Notes: generated by a model not told the origin, from the sequence alone. 8,266 nucleotides of DNA from Geobacter sp. UBA1603 (GCA_002322035.1 DCNF01000106.1:902-9167); one strand, 5' to 3'. Positions 1 to 8,264 are shown, numbered from the stretch's first letter. Numbers and translations are program-made.

Positions 1-269
1 TTCTGCTCGATGGAGATGGCCGGGGAGAGCCCCTCGATTGACTCCACGTCCGGTTTTTCCATCTGTTCAAGGAACTGGCGGGCATAGGCGGAGAGCGACT
101 CCACATAGCGCCGCTGGCCTTCAGCATAGATGGTATCAAAGGCCAGAGTTGACTTGCCCGACCCGGAAATGCCGGTGATGACAACCAACTGATCCCGGGG
201 GATTTCAACATCAATGCATTTAAGGTTATGTTCGCAGGCGCCTTTGACGATGATGCTGGAATGGGCCAT
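1..269 (-). CDS. uvrA: UvrABC excision nuclease subunit A, N-terminal part (runs off the left edge)
   Basis: This is the ATPase that recognises DNA damage in nucleotide excision repair: a UvrA dimer loads UvrB at lesions and is recruited to stalled RNA polymerase by Mfd. Only the first 89 residues plus two bases lie in the window. They read [17 protein letters not shown] at the start, followed by the first ABC-type Walker A motif GISGSGKST at residues 33-41 and the family segment with [15 protein letters not shown] at about 53-67, ending in the SPAISIEQ stretch at 82-89. These are highly characteristic of UvrA. The ATG at 269-267 is chosen because it gives the usual UvrA N-terminus. It lies one base beyond the TGA of the preceding GGDEF-EAL gene (TGATATG). 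I see no convincing Shine-Dalgarno sequence upstream, so translation is probably coupled to the upstream gene. There is no room for its own promoter except inside that gene. The zinc fingers and second ABC domain are outside the window and cannot be judged. Confidence 0.96.
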   Translation of the reverse strand, partial: MAHSSIIVKGACEHNLKCIDVEIPRDQLVVITGISGSGKSTLAFDTIYAEGQRRYVESLSAYARQFLEQMEKPDVESIEGLSPAISIEQ

Positions 270-270
270 A

Positions 271-2388
271 TCAGTACTTCAGGCCGTTCTGGAGGAGTTC
301 GGCAAACTGTTCGGAGCGCACGGGGCGACTGAAAAGGTAGCCCTGCATCTCGACGCAGTTATGAAAGGAGAGGAATTCCATCTGGGCCCGGGTTTCGACA
401 CCCTCGGCAATGACATTGAGCTTGAGGGTCTGGGCCATAGCAATAATGATTTCGGCAATGGCGGCGTCATCTGTGTTGGAGGTGATGTCGCGGACAAACG
501 AGCGGTCAATCTTGAGCCGATTGATGGGGAAGTGTTTCAGGTAGGAAAGCGAGGAATACCCGGTGCCGAAATCGTCGATCGCCAGAGTTACCCCCATATC
601 CTTCATCGTGCGAAGAATGCTGATATTCTGCTCGGCGTTCTTCATTACCGCGCTCTCGGTGATCTCAAGCTCGAGCCATTCCGGCGAGAGTCCGGTTTCC
701 ATGAGGGTTGCCGCGATCATTTCATCCAGATGATACTGGCCGAACTGTTTGGCAGAAAGATTGACCGCCATCCGTACCGGCGGCAGTCCCCGTTCCTGCC
801 ATTCGCGGTTCTGGCGGCAGGCTTCACGCAGTACCCACTCGCCGAGCTGCAATATAAAACCGGTTTCTTCGGCCAGAAAAATGAACTTGTCCGGAGAGAG
901 CAGACCCAGATCGGGGTGCTGCCAGCGCAGCAGGGCTTCCATGCCGACGATCCGCCCGCTGCGGGCATCCACCTGGGGCTGGTAGACCAGGAAAAATTCT
1001 TCCTTGTCCAGTGCCCGGCGCATGGAATTTTCCAGCATCATCCGTTCGAGCACCTTGATGTTCATCTCACGGGAGAAAAACTGGAAGTTGTTGCGGTCAA
1101 GCTCTTTGGCCTGGTACATGGCCAAGTCAGCATGCTTGAGCAGGGTGTGACTGTCTTCGCCGTCCATCGGATAAACGGCAATGCCGATGCTGCCGGAGGT
1201 GTAGATTTCGTGACCATCGATGTAGATCGGCTCGGCAATCACCGCCAGGATCTTTTTGGCAACGACCGTGATCCCCTCTTCATTGGCAACATTGATCAGG
1301 ATAACAACGAACTCGTCTCCTCCCAGCCGGGCCAGGGTGTCACTTTCACGGACACAGGCCTCCAGGCGGGAAGCGACGGTCTTCAGCAGTTTGTCGCCGG
1401 CCCGATGCCCAAGGGTGTCATTGATGCTTTTGAATCGGTCCAGGTCAAGGACCATGACCCCCAGCAGCATACGCTCCCGGGCAGCCTGTGCTATCGCCAG
1501 CTTGAGGCGGTCGTGGAGCAGGTTGCGATTGGGCAGGCCGGTCAGGGTGTCGTAATTGATCAATTGCTGGATCTCGCTCTCGGCACGGATCCGGGCGGTA
1601 ATATCAAGCGTTGTCCCGGAAATCAGCCGGGCCTTCCCGTCATCGCCCGGCTCCACTTCGGCCTGGCTGTTGACCACGATCTCATCATCGTTTCCGGACG
1701 TTATCCGGTAGACGATGTTGAATGGCTGGCAATTGCGGGACGCATTCAGAATAGCTTTTTTAAAGGCCGGCCGGTCAGCCTGATTGATCTGGGCGATCAC
1801 CCAGTCGTTTTCAATGACGGCGGGGGTACCCGGCTCAAGGCCGAAGATGCGGTACAGTTCGTCAGACCAGTAAATTTCGCCGGTATCCAGATCCCACTCC
1901 CAGCTTCCCATGCGGGCAATCTTCTGGGCCCGGGCCAGGCGCGATTCGCTCTGCCGCAGTGACTGCTCTGCCCGGCGCAGTCGGGCCCGTGTCTCGGCTT
2001 CGTGCATCGCCCGGCCGACAACCACCGGCAGGCGATCCAAAAAACCGGTGTCCTTGATCAGGAAATCACTGGCGCCGGTTTTCATCATCTGGACCGCCAG
2101 GCTGGAATCATCGTGTCCGGTGACCATCAAAAACGGCACCTGGATTCCCAGCTCGCGCATCCGCTCCAGGAACGAATCAGCCGTCATGTCTGAAAGAGTG
2201 TAGTCAAGAATCAGCAGGGAGGGCGCGTTGGCAACCAGCCAGTCGAGCGCCTGCCGGCCACTGCAGAAACAGATCGTTGAGAAGCCTTCATCCTGAAGCG
2301 AACTGCTCATCAGTTCGGCAAAGCCGGCATCGTCCTCGATGATCAGAATCATGCTGCTGTCAGACTGGTATGTACGGGTATCTGTCAC
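271..2388 (-). CDS. Response regulator with REC-PAS-GGDEF-EAL domains (cyclic di-GMP synthesis/degradation)
   Basis: A 705-residue soluble signalling protein with no membrane segment or signal peptide visible. Domains in order: a receiver at about 13-125 with acidic pocket E18-D19-D20, phospho-acceptor D62 (LILDYTLSD), T90 and K112; a charged, probably helical linker at about 128-155; a PAS fold with PAC-like end at about 156-270; a GGDEF domain at about 276-440; an EAL domain at about 450-702. The cyclase signature is intact: G356-G357-D358-E359-F360, the DxD-type metal segment DLDRFK (315-320), and an RxxD product-inhibition site RESD at 347-350. The phosphodiesterase signature also looks intact: E484-A485-L486, N543, E575/E578, D605-D606, K626, E662 and the QGYLFSRP end (682-689). 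It may therefore make or break c-di-GMP; which activity dominates cannot be read from sequence. The GTG at 2388 is preferred because AAAGAG lies 6 nt upstream; an internal ATG at residue 13 lacks a ribosome site and would cut into the first receiver strand. No partner histidine kinase is in view. It sits 27 nt after glmU and 1 nt before uvrA. Confidence 0.95.
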   Translation of the reverse strand: MTDTRTYQSDSSMILIIEDDAGFAELMSSSLQDEGFSTICFCSGRQALDWLVANAPSLLILDYTLSDMTADSFLERMRELGIQVPFLMVTGHDDSSLAVQMMKTGASDFLIKDTGFLDRLPVVVGRAMHEAETRARLRRAEQSLRQSESRLARAQKIARMGSWEWDLDTGEIYWSDELYRIFGLEPGTPAVIENDWVIAQINQADRPAFKKAILNASRNCQPFNIVYRITSGNDDEIVVNSQAEVEPGDDGKARLISGTTLDITARIRAESEIQQLINYDTLTGLPNRNLLHDRLKLAIAQAARERMLLGVMVLDLDRFKSINDTLGHRAGDKLLKTVASRLEACVRESDTLARLGGDEFVVILINVANEEGITVVAKKILAVIAEPIYIDGHEIYTSGSIGIAVYPMDGEDSHTLLKHADLAMYQAKELDRNNFQFFSREMNIKVLERMMLENSMRRALDKEEFFLVYQPQVDARSGRIVGMEALLRWQHPDLGLLSPDKFIFLAEETGFILQLGEWVLREACRQNREWQERGLPPVRMAVNLSAKQFGQYHLDEMIAATLMETGLSPEWLELEITESAVMKNAEQNISILRTMKDMGVTLAIDDFGTGYSSLSYLKHFPINRLKIDRSFVRDITSNTDDAAIAEIIIAMAQTLKLNVIAEGVETRAQMEFLSFHNCVEMQGYLFSRPVRSEQFAELLQNGLKY

Positions 2389-2415
2389 GCAGAACTCTTT
2401 CGGTATCGTTCGTTA

Positions 2416-3804
2416 TTAAGGTTTCGGCTCTTTACTGCGCAGCCGCCACCCATCCTTGTTGACCTGTGCAACCCGGGCGATCGCCAGCGAATCGGGAGGC
2501 ACATCTGCTGTGACCGTTGTGCCGGCGGCAACCAGCGAATTCCGGCCGACCGTTACCGGTGCAACCAGTTGCACATCACTGCCGATGAATGCTCCATCGC
2601 CGATCACCGTGCGGTGTTTGTTGACTCCGTCATAGTTGCAGGTGATCGTGCCACAGCCGATGTTCACATCGCTGCCAATTTCCGCATCCCCAAGGTAGGT
2701 CAGGTGCGAAGCCTTTGAACCGGGCCCCATGACGGCCTTTTTGGTTTCGACAAAGTTGCCTATTTTGACATGATCGCGCAGCACGGTGCCGGGCCGCAGG
2801 TGGGCCATGGGACCAACGGCCACATCATGGTGGAGTTCGGAATCCTCCAGAACCGATCCAGCCTTGATCTGGCACAGATCACCAATCCGGCAGCTATTGA
2901 TGCTGACCCCCTGGCCGATCGTGCACCCGCTCCCGATAACCGTTGTACCGGTAACGCTGCATCCCGGATAGATAATGGTGTCGGGCCCGATGACCACATC
3001 GGCGTCGATGAAGCTCTGCTCGGGATCGATCAGGGTAACGCCGTTCAGCATCAATTCGCGGTTGATTCGCCTGCGCAAAATACGGGAGGCTTCGGCCAGC
3101 TGAATCCGGTCATTGACCCCCATGATCTCATCGCTGTCAAACACCGTCAGTGCCTGGCAGGTCAGGCCGTTTGAAACGGCCCGGGACACCAGGTCGGTCA
3201 GGTAATATTCTCCCTGGGCATTTTCAGGCTTCAGGCTGTCGATATGGCGAAAGACAAAATCGGATTCCATACAGTAAATGCCGCTGTTGACCTCGCGGAT
3301 GTCCAGCTCTTCCAGATCGGCATCCTTGTGCTCGACAATCCGGCTCACGTTGCCTGTCTCGTCGCGAACGATCCGACCGTAGCCTGATGGCTCATCCAGG
3401 AGCGCCGTCAGAACCGTGACGGCCGCCGTGCCGCTGCGATGATGCTCAATCAGGTTCTGCAGTGTTTCCCCCCGAAGAAGTGGCGTGTCTCCGCACAGGA
3501 TCAGCAGCGTTCCGGCAAAGCCTTCCAGTTCGCCCCGTGCACAGGCCACAGCATGCCCGGTCCCGAGTTGTTCAGCCTGGTATGCCAGGCGCACATCGGC
3601 ACTGCTGCTGAAATGGTCGCCGACAGCATCTGCCTGGTGCCCGACCACCAGCACCAGCGGATCTGCCCCGGCCAGGCGGGCGGCCATAACGGGCCAGTCA
3701 ACCATTGGCCGGCCCGAGACCGGATGGAGTACCTTGACAACCGCCGATTTCATGCGGGTCCCTTTGCCGGCGGCAAGGATCAGTGCCGCAACCTGATGCT
3801 TCAT
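2416..3804 (-). CDS. glmU: Bifunctional UDP-N-acetylglucosamine pyrophosphorylase / glucosamine-1-phosphate N-acetyltransferase
   Basis: A cytoplasmic enzyme that acetylates glucosamine-1-phosphate with acetyl-CoA and then transfers UMP from UTP, giving UDP-GlcNAc for peptidoglycan and lipopolysaccharide. At 462 residues it is a normal length. The N-terminal nucleotidyltransferase shows LILAAGKGTRMKS (8-20), K24, the QLGTGHA uracil-binding segment (79-85), the metal-binding CGDTP (104-108), GYGRIV (141-146), VEHKDA (157-162), EVNSGIY (171-177) and MGVNDR (228-233, metal-binding N231). From about 255 the C-terminal half is a left-handed beta-helix of hexapeptide repeats, with the KASHLTYLGDAEIG block at 364-377, whose H367 matches the catalytic histidine, and NIGCGT/NYDG at 381-393. 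The open frame extends 24 codons further upstream to 3876, but that extension crosses the likely promoter. The ATG at 3804 starts the standard MKHQVAALILAAG N-terminus and has GGGAG 8 nt upstream. It is the first gene of the minus-strand operon. glmS, a frequent neighbour, is absent from the window. Confidence 0.97.
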   Translation of the reverse strand: MKHQVAALILAAGKGTRMKSAVVKVLHPVSGRPMVDWPVMAARLAGADPLVLVVGHQADAVGDHFSSSADVRLAYQAEQLGTGHAVACARGELEGFAGTLLILCGDTPLLRGETLQNLIEHHRSGTAAVTVLTALLDEPSGYGRIVRDETGNVSRIVEHKDADLEELDIREVNSGIYCMESDFVFRHIDSLKPENAQGEYYLTDLVSRAVSNGLTCQALTVFDSDEIMGVNDRIQLAEASRILRRRINRELMLNGVTLIDPEQSFIDADVVIGPDTIIYPGCSVTGTTVIGSGCTIGQGVSINSCRIGDLCQIKAGSVLEDSELHHDVAVGPMAHLRPGTVLRDHVKIGNFVETKKAVMGPGSKASHLTYLGDAEIGSDVNIGCGTITCNYDGVNKHRTVIGDGAFIGSDVQLVAPVTVGRNSLVAAGTTVTADVPPDSLAIARVAQVNKDGWRLRSKEPKP

Positions 3805-3812
3805 GGCATATG

Positions 3813-3817
3813 CTCCC
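3813..3817 (-). promoter_or_regulatory. Ribosome binding site deciding the glmU start
   Basis: GGGAG on the minus strand, 8 nt before the ATG at 3804. It supports that start over the upstream in-frame start at 3876, which would put translation inside the -35 box. The intervening ATG in CATATG is out of frame. Confidence 0.7.
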
Positions 3818-3847
3818 AGGAGAGTTGTATCGCTAAAATCACTGGAT

Positions 3848-3876
3848 ACTTTATGCCATGCCGCCGCCATCGTCAA
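3848..3876 (-). promoter_or_regulatory. Predicted sigma-70-type promoter of the glmU operon
   Basis: Read on the minus strand, TTGACG (3876-3871, five of six consensus bases) is followed by a 17-bp spacer and TAAAGT (3853-3848, four of six). Transcription would begin near 3841, giving a leader of about 37 nt before the glmU ATG. The optimal spacing and the position immediately upstream of the first gene of the run make this the best candidate. No operator or terminator-like structure is evident in the short leader. Confidence 0.65.
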
Positions 3877-3898
3877 GCACTACCGCTGGATATAAAAC

Positions 3899-3926
3899 TT
3901 TACTTATCATTAGGTTTGGCTATATT
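3899..3926 (+). promoter_or_regulatory. Predicted sigma-70-type promoter of the hypothetical gene-mfd unit
   Basis: TTTACT (3899-3904, four of six consensus bases), a 16-bp spacer and TATATT (3921-3926, five of six). An overlapping TATTCT at 3923-3928 with an 18-bp spacer is an alternative -10. Transcription would start around 3933, leaving roughly 55 nt of leader before the GTG at 3989. It points away from the glmU promoter; the two -35 boxes are 22 bp apart, so one bound regulator could affect both. Confidence 0.55.
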
Positions 3927-3988
3927 CTAATGGCTTTACGCCGCCCTTGGAGCAGCGGACATCTCTTTCCTGACTGCCGGAGTGCCGT

Positions 3989-4567
3989 GTGGCCATTACC
4001 GATGACCTGACAAAACTGGAAAACCTGCTGAACGAACTGATAACCCGCTATGAGCAGTATTTTATCGGTTTTGAGAAGCGCGAACCGCTCCAGCTGCGTG
4101 CGGAGGTTGAAAGGCTGATTCGCAGTTATGTCGGCGTTCCGATCAACAATACCATGTATAAGCACCGCTACTCCATGCTGGTGGCGCGCTTCAATACCTA
4201 CCGTGAACACTGGAACCGGATTCTGCGGCTGATTGAAGAGGGGAAATACTCCCGCGACCGTTTCATCAGCGATCTGCACCAGCGAGAGCGCCAGCAGCAG
4301 GGAAGTCCCTCCAACGGGATCTCTCCGGGGTTTCAGGCACTGCCGCCCCTTTCATCCGAGAATGAGCTGGATCGCGTTTTCCGCGAGTATCGCGAGGCGC
4401 GCATGGCATGTAACCTGCCGGTAGAAACCTTAAGCCGCGAAATCATCGCTGCGACCTTGGAAAAGCACAAGCCGACCCTGGCTGCAAAACTCGGTACCGA
4501 AGACCTTACTTTCAGGGTCGTGGTGGAAAACGGCAAACCCAAAATTAAAGCCAGCAAGCGCAAATAA
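3989..4567 (+). CDS. Conserved hypothetical protein, resembles the MXAN_5187 C-terminal-domain family
   Basis: A 192-residue protein of unknown function, with no signal peptide and no membrane helix. Residues 1 to about 100 are strongly amphipathic and charged, probably helical, with a conserved-looking core (FEKREPLQLRAEV at 28-40, INNTMYKHRY at 52-61, VARFNTYREHWNRIL at 65-79, RDRFISDLH at 89-97). A polar, Gln/Ser/Pro-rich linker follows (about 101-122). A small C-terminal module (about 123-192) contains VFREYREARMACNLP and a beta-rich end (TFRVVVENGKPKIKA), closing with the basic tail SKRK. From memory these blocks resemble proteins labelled MXAN_5187 C-terminal domain in Myxococcus and Geobacter relatives; I could not verify this by search and the label carries no function. 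The GTG start at 3989 has GGAG 6 nt upstream (3979-3982), which supports it. It is first in the plus-strand unit and ends 25 nt before mfd, so the two are probably co-transcribed. The basic tail would allow nucleic-acid contact, but that is speculation. Confidence 0.85.
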   Translation: MAITDDLTKLENLLNELITRYEQYFIGFEKREPLQLRAEVERLIRSYVGVPINNTMYKHRYSMLVARFNTYREHWNRILRLIEEGKYSRDRFISDLHQRERQQQGSPSNGISPGFQALPPLSSENELDRVFREYREARMACNLPVETLSREIIAATLEKHKPTLAAKLGTEDLTFRVVVENGKPKIKASKRK

Positions 4568-4592
4568 CCACACTGACAGGCAGTCTCTCCCA

Positions 4593-7500
4593 ATGAACCA
4601 CTCCCGCCGCTCATCCCTACTGCCGCATCTTGCCGACATCCAGGCCGCCTTCAGCCGGGGCGAGCGCCATCTGGCCATTACCGGTCTGCAGGGTGCTGCC
4701 CCCGCCTTGATTGTGAGCGAACTGGCCGCTTCATCCACAATCCCGTTGCTGGTGATCGCGCCAACCCAGGAGCAGGCCGATGAGTTCGGCCGCGAATTTG
4801 CCTGCTTCAGCAGCGGCCAGTCCGGCTTCCTGCCATTCCCAGCCTGGGAGACGCTTCCGTTCACCCCCGTATCCCCCCATCCTGATAACACCGGCGCTCG
4901 CCTCAATGCGCTGTTCAGCCTGCATAACAATTGTGCCCGCATCGTGGTAATGCCTGTCGCAGCAGCTGTGCAGCGGGTTATGCCCCGGCGGTTCTTTAAT
5001 GAGGCATCATGCTATCTGGTGGCTGGTGAGGAATTTGAGCGGGAGGAATTGCTGGGGCGTTTAATCCGTCTGGGGTATGCCAGTGCGCCGCTGGTGGAAG
5101 ACCGTGGCACTTTTGCTGTCCGGGGTGGTATCCTCGACATTTTTCCCCCTGATGTCACAGCGCCGGTCAGGATTGAGTTCTGTGGCGATGCCGTTGAAAC
5201 CATGCGGACGTTCGATCCGCTGACACAGCGGTCACTGCAGCCGTTGGAAGAACTGGTGCTGCTCCCCTCCCGCGAAGTCCTGCTGACGGAAACCGTTCTG
5301 GACGGCATTGCCCCGCGGTTGAAAGAATGCTGCGACCGGCTTGATATTCCGGCCGACCGGCGGCGGATGATACGCGATGATCTGAATAATGCCATTTATT
5401 TTCAGGGGGTGGAGTATCTTCAGCCATTGTTGCACCCCGGCCTGGAGACCGTCTTTGACTATGCCGCCGAGGCCATGGTCATCCTCCTTGACCCGGAAGC
5501 GATCCGTGAAGCGCTGTTTGCTCTTGATCAGGATATCGCTGCCGGCGTGGCAAAGGCCCGGGCTGTTCGATTTCCCCACACAGAACCGCAGGAGCTGTAT
5601 CTTGAACGGGCTGATTTCTTTGCCCGCGTCAACCGTTGTACCCGGATTGATCTCTGCGGACTTTCCCTTGACGATGACCGGCCGAAAACCGTCATACCGA
5701 TCCCCTGTCAGGACAATAAAGACCTGAGGGTAACCGTCTCCAAGGAGACCAGCCACGCTTTGAGCTCGCTCTGCTCATCGCTGAAAGATCTGCTTGACCA
5801 GGGATTTCGAACCCTGATTGTATGCCATCAGCGCCCCCAGGCGGAACGCCTGCGGGAGTTATTGCACCCCTATGGAGTTGCCGCTTCCATCTTTGAAGAG
5901 ACATGTGCCGAAATCATGGCATCGCCACCCTGGAACGGTATCACGCTGACTTTGGGTGACATTTCCCGCGGATGTCGTCTTCCGGATTCGCGCCTTGCCC
6001 TGATTGCAGAAGAGGAGCTCTTCGGCAGGCGGGTAAAGCGGCGCGGAGCATCAGAGTTGCGCAAGAAGCAGGTGCTGGCGTCACTGGCGGAGCTGAAGCC
6101 GGGTGACCACATGGTACACATCGACCATGGGATCGGCCTCTATCGCGGTCTGCAGCATATCAGCGTCGGCGGATCGGCCGGAGACTTTCTTCTGCTGGAA
6201 TATGCCGGCAATGACAAACTCTATCTGCCGGTCGACCGCTTGGGGTTGGTGCAGCGCTACGTGGGACCGGAAGGAAGCCACCCGGCACTTGACAAGCTGG
6301 GTGGTGTCGGCTGGGAGAAAAGCAAGGGGAAGGCCCGTAAGGCCATCGAGGAGCTGGCCGGGGAGCTGCTTGAAATCTATGCCCGCCGACAGATCAGCGA
6401 AGGGTTTTCGTTTTCTCCTCCGGACGAGATGTACCGCGAGTTCGAGGCTTCCTTTGCCTGGGAGGAAACCCCCGACCAACTCTCGGCGATACAGGACGTA
6501 CTGGCCGATATGCAGCACTCCCGCCCCATGGACCGTCTGGTCTGCGGTGATGTGGGCTACGGCAAGACCGAGGTTGCCCTGCGCGGTGCTGTCAAGGCCG
6601 CCCTGGATGGCAAGCAGGTCGGCCTGCTGGTGCCGACAACCATCCTGGCCCAGCAGCACTACGAGACCTTCCATGAGCGTCTCAAGGAGTTCCCTATTAC
6701 CGTGGAGGTGCTCTCCCGGTTCCGCACGGCAAAAGAGCAGAAGAACATCCTTGAACGGCTGAAAAAAGGGGAGATCGACATCGTTATCGGTACCCACCGC
6801 CTGCTGCAGAAAGACGTGGCTTTCAAGGATCTGGGGCTGTTGGTCATCGACGAGGAACAGCGTTTCGGGGTTAAGGACAAGGAGCGTCTGAAGGCGTTCC
6901 GGGCAGTCGTTGATGTTATGACCCTCTCGGCCACGCCGATCCCACGCACCCTCTCGATGGCCATGATGGGAATCCGCGACCTCTCGATCATCGATACTCC
7001 GCCGGTTGACCGTTTGGCGGTCAAGACCTTCGTCTCCCGTTTCTCCGACGAACTGATCCGCGAGGCGGTCATGCGGGAAATCAAACGTGGTGGGCAAGTT
7101 TTTTTCGTACACAACCGTGTCCAGACCATTGCCAAAAGAGCCGAACTGCTGGCCGAAATCGTGCCGGAGGCGAAGATCGCCGTGGGGCATGGCCAGATGG
7201 ACGAGCATGAACTGGAAAAGGTGATGCTCGGCTTCATGCATGGCGAGACCAATCTGCTGCTCTGTACCACCATCATCGAATCGGGCCTCGACATACCCAA
7301 CGCCAACACGCTGATCGTGGACCGTGCCGATACCTTCGGACTCTCCCAGCTGTACCAGCTGCGCGGCCGCGTTGGCCGCTCCACCCAGCGCGGCTACGCC
7401 TACCTGCTCATTCCCGGCGAGTCAACCCTGACGGCGGATGCCCGCGAACGCTTACGCATCCTGCAGGACATATCCGAACTGGGGGCCGGCTTCCGCATTG

Positions 7501-8102
7501 CCACCCACGACATGGAGATCCGCGGCGCCGGCGATGTGCTGGGCAGCCGCCAGTCCGGAACCGTCACTGAGATCGGCTTCGAACTCTACAACCAGATGCT
7601 GGAAGAGACCATCACACGCTTGCGGGGTGAGGAGTTCACCGAACGTGTGGAGCCGGAGATCAACCTCAAAGTTCCGGCCTTCATACCGGAAGCCTACGTC
7701 AAGGACACCAACCAGCGGCTGGTGATCTACAAGCGACTTACCCAGGCCGAGAGCGAAGACGATGTGCTCGAGATTCAGGCCGAGGTGAACGACCGTTTCG
7801 GCCAGTATCCGCTGGCAACGACCTACCTCTTTGAAACCATGAAGCTGCGGGTGCTGCTCAAAAAACTGCTGGTTCGCCAGATCGACTTCGACGGCAGGAA
7901 TGTAGTAATTGCCTTTCACCCGCGTACGCCTGCGTCGCCTGATACCATCATCGCCATGATGCGCAACGAACCCAAAAAATACCAGTTTACCCCGGACTAC
8001 AAACTGGTTTGCACACTAAAGGATACGTCCTTCGAGACTATACTGAACACTTCGAAACAGTTGCTACAGTGCCTGATTCTGCCTATACCCGTAAGCCAGT
8101 GA
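4593..8102 (+). CDS. mfd: Transcription-repair coupling factor Mfd
   Basis: A cytoplasmic, ATP-driven DNA translocase that binds the RNA polymerase beta subunit, pushes stalled polymerase off damaged template and recruits UvrA. The frame is complete at 1169 residues, close to the usual 1100-1200. An N-terminal UvrB-like module carries TFAVRGGILDIFP (173-185), the region that in Mfd and UvrB contacts UvrA. The polymerase-interacting domain begins around 504-519 (GDHMVHIDHGIGLYRG). The RecG-like superfamily 2 motor has Walker A GDVGYGKTE (652-660), GTHRLL (733-738), the Walker B box DEEQRFGV (753-760), LSATPIPRTL (778-787), IIESGLDIPNANT (894-906) and arginine-finger motif QLRGRVGRS (922-930). 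The translocation (TRG) segment with EIRGAGDVLGSRQSG is at 975-989, and a C-terminal D7-like domain follows to the end. No key motif is missing. The ATG at 4593 gives a normal N-terminus; only a weak AGG lies 12 nt upstream, so translation may depend partly on ribosomes finishing the preceding gene. No intrinsic terminator is evident after the TGA. Confidence 0.97.
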   Translation: MNHSRRSSLLPHLADIQAAFSRGERHLAITGLQGAAPALIVSELAASSTIPLLVIAPTQEQADEFGREFACFSSGQSGFLPFPAWETLPFTPVSPHPDNTGARLNALFSLHNNCARIVVMPVAAAVQRVMPRRFFNEASCYLVAGEEFEREELLGRLIRLGYASAPLVEDRGTFAVRGGILDIFPPDVTAPVRIEFCGDAVETMRTFDPLTQRSLQPLEELVLLPSREVLLTETVLDGIAPRLKECCDRLDIPADRRRMIRDDLNNAIYFQGVEYLQPLLHPGLETVFDYAAEAMVILLDPEAIREALFALDQDIAAGVAKARAVRFPHTEPQELYLERADFFARVNRCTRIDLCGLSLDDDRPKTVIPIPCQDNKDLRVTVSKETSHALSSLCSSLKDLLDQGFRTLIVCHQRPQAERLRELLHPYGVAASIFEETCAEIMASPPWNGITLTLGDISRGCRLPDSRLALIAEEELFGRRVKRRGASELRKKQVLASLAELKPGDHMVHIDHGIGLYRGLQHISVGGSAGDFLLLEYAGNDKLYLPVDRLGLVQRYVGPEGSHPALDKLGGVGWEKSKGKARKAIEELAGELLEIYARRQISEGFSFSPPDEMYREFEASFAWEETPDQLSAIQDVLADMQHSRPMDRLVCGDVGYGKTEVALRGAVKAALDGKQVGLLVPTTILAQQHYETFHERLKEFPITVEVLSRFRTAKEQKNILERLKKGEIDIVIGTHRLLQKDVAFKDLGLLVIDEEQRFGVKDKERLKAFRAVVDVMTLSATPIPRTLSMAMMGIRDLSIIDTPPVDRLAVKTFVSRFSDELIREAVMREIKRGGQVFFVHNRVQTIAKRAELLAEIVPEAKIAVGHGQMDEHELEKVMLGFMHGETNLLLCTTIIESGLDIPNANTLIVDRADTFGLSQLYQLRGRVGRSTQRGYAYLLIPGESTLTADARERLRILQDISELGAGFRIATHDMEIRGAGDVLGSRQSGTVTEIGFELYNQMLEETITRLRGEEFTERVEPEINLKVPAFIPEAYVKDTNQRLVIYKRLTQAESEDDVLEIQAEVNDRFGQYPLATTYLFETMKLRVLLKKLLVRQIDFDGRNVVIAFHPRTPASPDTIIAMMRNEPKKYQFTPDYKLVCTLKDTSFETILNTSKQLLQCLILPIPVSQ

Positions 8103-8126
8103 CATGGTGCTGACGACAAAATGCTA

Positions 8127-8156
8127 TTGACAGGCGTGCTCGGCATGTGGTAGTTA
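8127..8156 (+). promoter_or_regulatory. Possible promoter of the tRNA-Asn gene
   Basis: A perfect TTGACA (8127-8132) lies 56 bp before the tRNA. With an 18-bp spacer there is a poor -10, TAGTTA (8151-8156), preceded by TGG, which could act as an extended -10 element. A start near 8163 would give a leader of about 25 nt, suitable for trimming by RNases. The weak -10 limits confidence; read-through from mfd is the alternative, since no terminator is seen between them. Confidence 0.4.
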
Positions 8157-8188
8157 CAAATTCCATTTTGATGCGCCCGACTATTTAT

Positions 8189-8264
<76 letters not shown>

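Noticed and set aside
214..1962. A 582-codon open frame antisense to the GGDEF-EAL gene
   Set aside because: It lies opposite a gene with unmistakable REC, PAS, GGDEF and EAL motifs, its product shows no domain I recognise, and long antisense frames are expected from third-position GC bias.
2389..2415. A promoter or terminator between glmU and the GGDEF-EAL gene
   Set aside because: The 27-nt gap is too short for a full promoter and has no hairpin; it holds only the weak AAAGAG ribosome site of the next gene.
3805..3876. An extended glmU N-terminus of 24 extra residues
   Set aside because: The extension reads through the -10 box and into the -35 box, resembles no GlmU N-terminus, and the ATG at 3804 has a good ribosome site.
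3439..3930. A plus-strand open frame of 163 codons reaching into the divergent intergenic region
   Set aside because: It is mostly antisense to glmU and would overlap both predicted promoters; no protein-like features are visible.
3939..3957. A short imperfect hairpin (CGCCGC with GCAGCG) in the leader of the hypothetical gene
   Set aside because: It has a mismatch in a six-base stem, no T-tract and no partner structure, so it is not convincing as an attenuator or riboswitch.
6081..7241. A 386-codon open frame antisense to the motor domain of mfd
   Set aside because: It is opposite the most conserved part of Mfd, has a His/Gln/Leu-rich composition typical of reversed coding sequence, and has no recognisable motif or convincing ribosome site.
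8103..8188. A terminator for mfd
   Set aside because: I found no GC-rich hairpin followed by a T-run in the 86 nt between mfd and the tRNA.
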